Assembly: GCA_900551885.1 (NCBI GenBank)
Contig: URXS01000099.1
Span: 1 to 7,125, forward strand
Direction of reading: 5' to 3'
DNA: 7,125 bases
From: an uncultured Oscillibacter sp.
GTDB taxonomy: Bacteria > Bacillota > Clostridia > Oscillospirales > Oscillospiraceae
The position numbers and the translations under genes are program-made. Of the stretch, positions 5,893 to 7,125 are shown piece by piece (position 1 is the first letter of the stretch; each line of letters starts with the position of its first letter). The notes beneath the pieces are model-generated. The model was not told where the DNA came from, ran no database searches, and saw only the letters and a list, made by a program, of their open reading frames with translations.

Positions 5893-7008
5893 TCACTGGC
5901 TCAGCAGAACCATGTTCCGGTCCGTGATGAAGTTGGGGATACTCTGTAGCACCACCACGGCGTCAATGTCGTTTTCCGCCGCGTACTGGGAGGCCGGGGC
6001 CCGGTAGTACCGGGCATCCAGCAGGTGGACCTCCTCGAACCGCTGGGCCAGGAAGGGGGCCAGGGCGTCGGAGTAGGAATCCCGGATCAGCAGGATCTTC
6101 CCCTGCCCTGCCAGCGCCTCGTTGCGGATGACGCACAGGGGCTGGTTGCCCCCCAGGAAGGCGGAGTACTTGTCCTTCTTCTCCAGGTAGCTGCGGTCAT
6201 AGAGGGTGCCGGGCTGGGGGCTGCCGGAGCGCCAGGTGGTGATGTCCAGACCCGTGTCCTCCACCCAGAACTCCATGGTGTCCGGCGTCAGCCAGTGGAT
6301 GCCGGAGGTGGAGTACAACGTGCCGTTGAAGTCCTCCGTCACCGTCTCCGGCGTGAAGTCATCCTGGGAGAGGGGCTCCTTCCCCACCGCCTCCAGCACA
6401 GCGTTGGCGCCGTAGAAGGCCCCCAGGGTGGTCCAGTGGTGGTCGGTGCGGTAGAAGATCGGCTCGTCGGCGTGGGCGGACAACGCTCCCAGGAAATCCA
6501 CCATAGGAAGGCCCAGCTCCGCCGCCCGGTCCAGGAAGGCGGCCTGGTCCCAGCTCTCCGCGCCGTCAGGCAGCAGGTCGCTCCAGATCTCCGCCGCCGA
6601 GGGGATCAGGCCCAGGTACACCGGCGCCTGCGTCTTTTCCGCAAGCTGCGCAACGTAACTCAGATTCTTCTCATCCAGGCCGTCGGCCGGGGCATCCACC
6701 TTGGAGATCAGGGTATCACCGCAGAGGTACACGCCGTTGAAAAGGTGCTTTCCGATCAACTGCTCCGTCCGGGCCTTCAGGCCCGTCCACTGGTCCCGCA
6801 GGGGGAACTGGTCGGCCACGTACTCCTCCACCGCGGCGGTGTAGGTGCCGTCCTTCAGCGCCTGCCAGGAAAATTCCGGTTTTTGGGCCAGGGTGCGGTT
6901 TTCCACCTCGGAGCGGTCCCGGTTCGGCAGCAGCACATGCCACACCAGAAGCCCCCCCAGAAAGAGGCAGAACAGGGCCGTTACAAACCGGCTGTATGCT
7001 TTTGTCAT
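5893..7008 (-). CDS. DHHW-family AlgX/AlgJ-like SGNH protein (O-acetylation)
   Basis: A 371-residue protein with an N-terminal membrane segment (about 8-27) acting as signal anchor; the rest should be outside the cell. The ATG at 7008 has AGGAGGAG about six to eight bases upstream. Family landmarks are the EVENRTLA motif after the anchor (34-41), QFPLRDQW (67-74), the defining RTDHHWT (187-193) and LLIRDSYSDALAPF (306-319). By comparison with AlgX/AlgJ, D189 and H191 (DxHW) and S311 would form the catalytic triad of an SGNH-type acetyltransferase. The gene follows an MBOAT gene by 15 bases on the same strand. That pairing is the standard arrangement in which the MBOAT protein passes an acyl group through the membrane and the SGNH/DHHW partner puts it on a polysaccharide. 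The glycan is not identifiable here. A terminator lies directly after the stop. Confidence 0.88.
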   Translation of the reverse strand: MTKAYSRFVTALFCLFLGGLLVWHVLLPNRDRSEVENRTLAQKPEFSWQALKDGTYTAAVEEYVADQFPLRDQWTGLKARTEQLIGKHLFNGVYLCGDTLISKVDAPADGLDEKNLSYVAQLAEKTQAPVYLGLIPSAAEIWSDLLPDGAESWDQAAFLDRAAELGLPMVDFLGALSAHADEPIFYRTDHHWTTLGAFYGANAVLEAVGKEPLSQDDFTPETVTEDFNGTLYSTSGIHWLTPDTMEFWVEDTGLDITTWRSGSPQPGTLYDRSYLEKKDKYSAFLGGNQPLCVIRNEALAGQGKILLIRDSYSDALAPFLAQRFEEVHLLDARYYRAPASQYAAENDIDAVVVLQSIPNFITDRNMVLLSQ

Positions 7009-7023
7009 GGCTCGCTCCTCCTC

Positions 7024-7125
7024 TCAGAACCGGAAATACAGAAAGGGATTGTAGCTGCCGTCCACCAGATACGCGGTGGACACCACCAGCCCCAGTAGCA
7101 TCAAAAGGGGCGTCAGCACCTGCTC
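7024..7125 (-). CDS. MBOAT-family O-acyltransferase, C-terminal end (runs off the right edge)
   Basis: The last 33 codons plus stop lie in the window, in frame to the edge. The peptide starts EQVLTPLLMLLGLVVSTAYL, a membrane helix, and ends VDGSYNPFLYFRF. The ending '(S/N)YNPF(L/I)YFRF' is typical of AlgI/PatA-like MBOAT proteins of Firmicutes. The family comprises multi-spanning membrane enzymes that move acetyl groups across the membrane for export-side O-acetylation. The catalytic His would lie upstream, outside the window. Only 15 bases separate it from the DHHW gene, which supports one operon. The call rests on a short but characteristic tail plus the partner gene. Confidence 0.82.
   Translation of the reverse strand, partial: EQVLTPLLMLLGLVVSTAYLVDGSYNPFLYFRF

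Noticed and set aside
6025..7098. 357-codon plus-strand frame opposite the DHHW gene
   Set aside because: Low-complexity shadow; the minus strand encodes the DHHW and MBOAT motifs with proper ribosome-binding sites and a terminator.

Overview
The window looks like chromosomal DNA of a GC-rich, endospore-forming Clostridia species, most like the gut Oscillospiraceae (Flavonifractor/Lawsonibacter/Oscillibacter type). The endospore link is direct: the left edge holds the first 54 codons of spoIIIAA on the minus strand, preceded by a near-consensus sigma-E promoter. Strong AGGAGG ribosome-binding sites, GC-rich hairpin terminators and the gene families present all fit Firmicutes. The genus is an inference. 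No mobile element, tRNA, rRNA or CRISPR array is visible.

Layout. (1) 1-163, minus: start of spoIIIAA, probably the first gene of the spoIIIA operon. (2) 164-309: divergent intergenic region with the sigma-E promoter (minus), a GC-rich palindrome and an orphan Shine-Dalgarno-like sequence. (3) 310-1188, plus: metallo-beta-lactamase-fold hydrolase with an Asn in the usual HxHxDH motif, followed by a hairpin and a strong terminator (to 1310). (4) 1322-5366, plus: a self-contained regulatory unit. It has a promoter flanked by two near-identical 18-bp operators, a BlaI/MecI-type repressor, and a translationally coupled 1167-residue BlaR1-like M56 membrane protease with an ectodomain of about 830 residues in place of the usual penicillin-binding sensor. 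It ends at a perfect 17-bp terminator hairpin. (5) 5369-5800, plus: small membrane-anchored rhodanese whose ribosome-binding site is the 3' arm of that hairpin. (6) 5849-5883: 14-bp hairpin between convergent genes. (7) 5893-7125, minus: DHHW/AlgX-like SGNH-type protein preceded by the last 33 residues of an MBOAT O-acyltransferase, a typical two-gene cell-surface O-acetylation module.

How the genes work together. By analogy with BlaI/BlaR1, the M56 protein would sense an extracellular signal and cause loss of the repressor, relieving repression of its own operon. No beta-lactamase or PBP gene lies next to it, and the sensor domain is of a different type, so the signal and wider regulon are unknown. 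The MBOAT and DHHW proteins probably act in series, moving an acyl group across the membrane and onto an exported glycan. The rhodanese and the MBL-fold hydrolase look like independent single-gene units. The most notable items are the BlaI/M56 system with its unusual sensor, the paired operators, and the terminator that also sequesters a ribosome-binding site.
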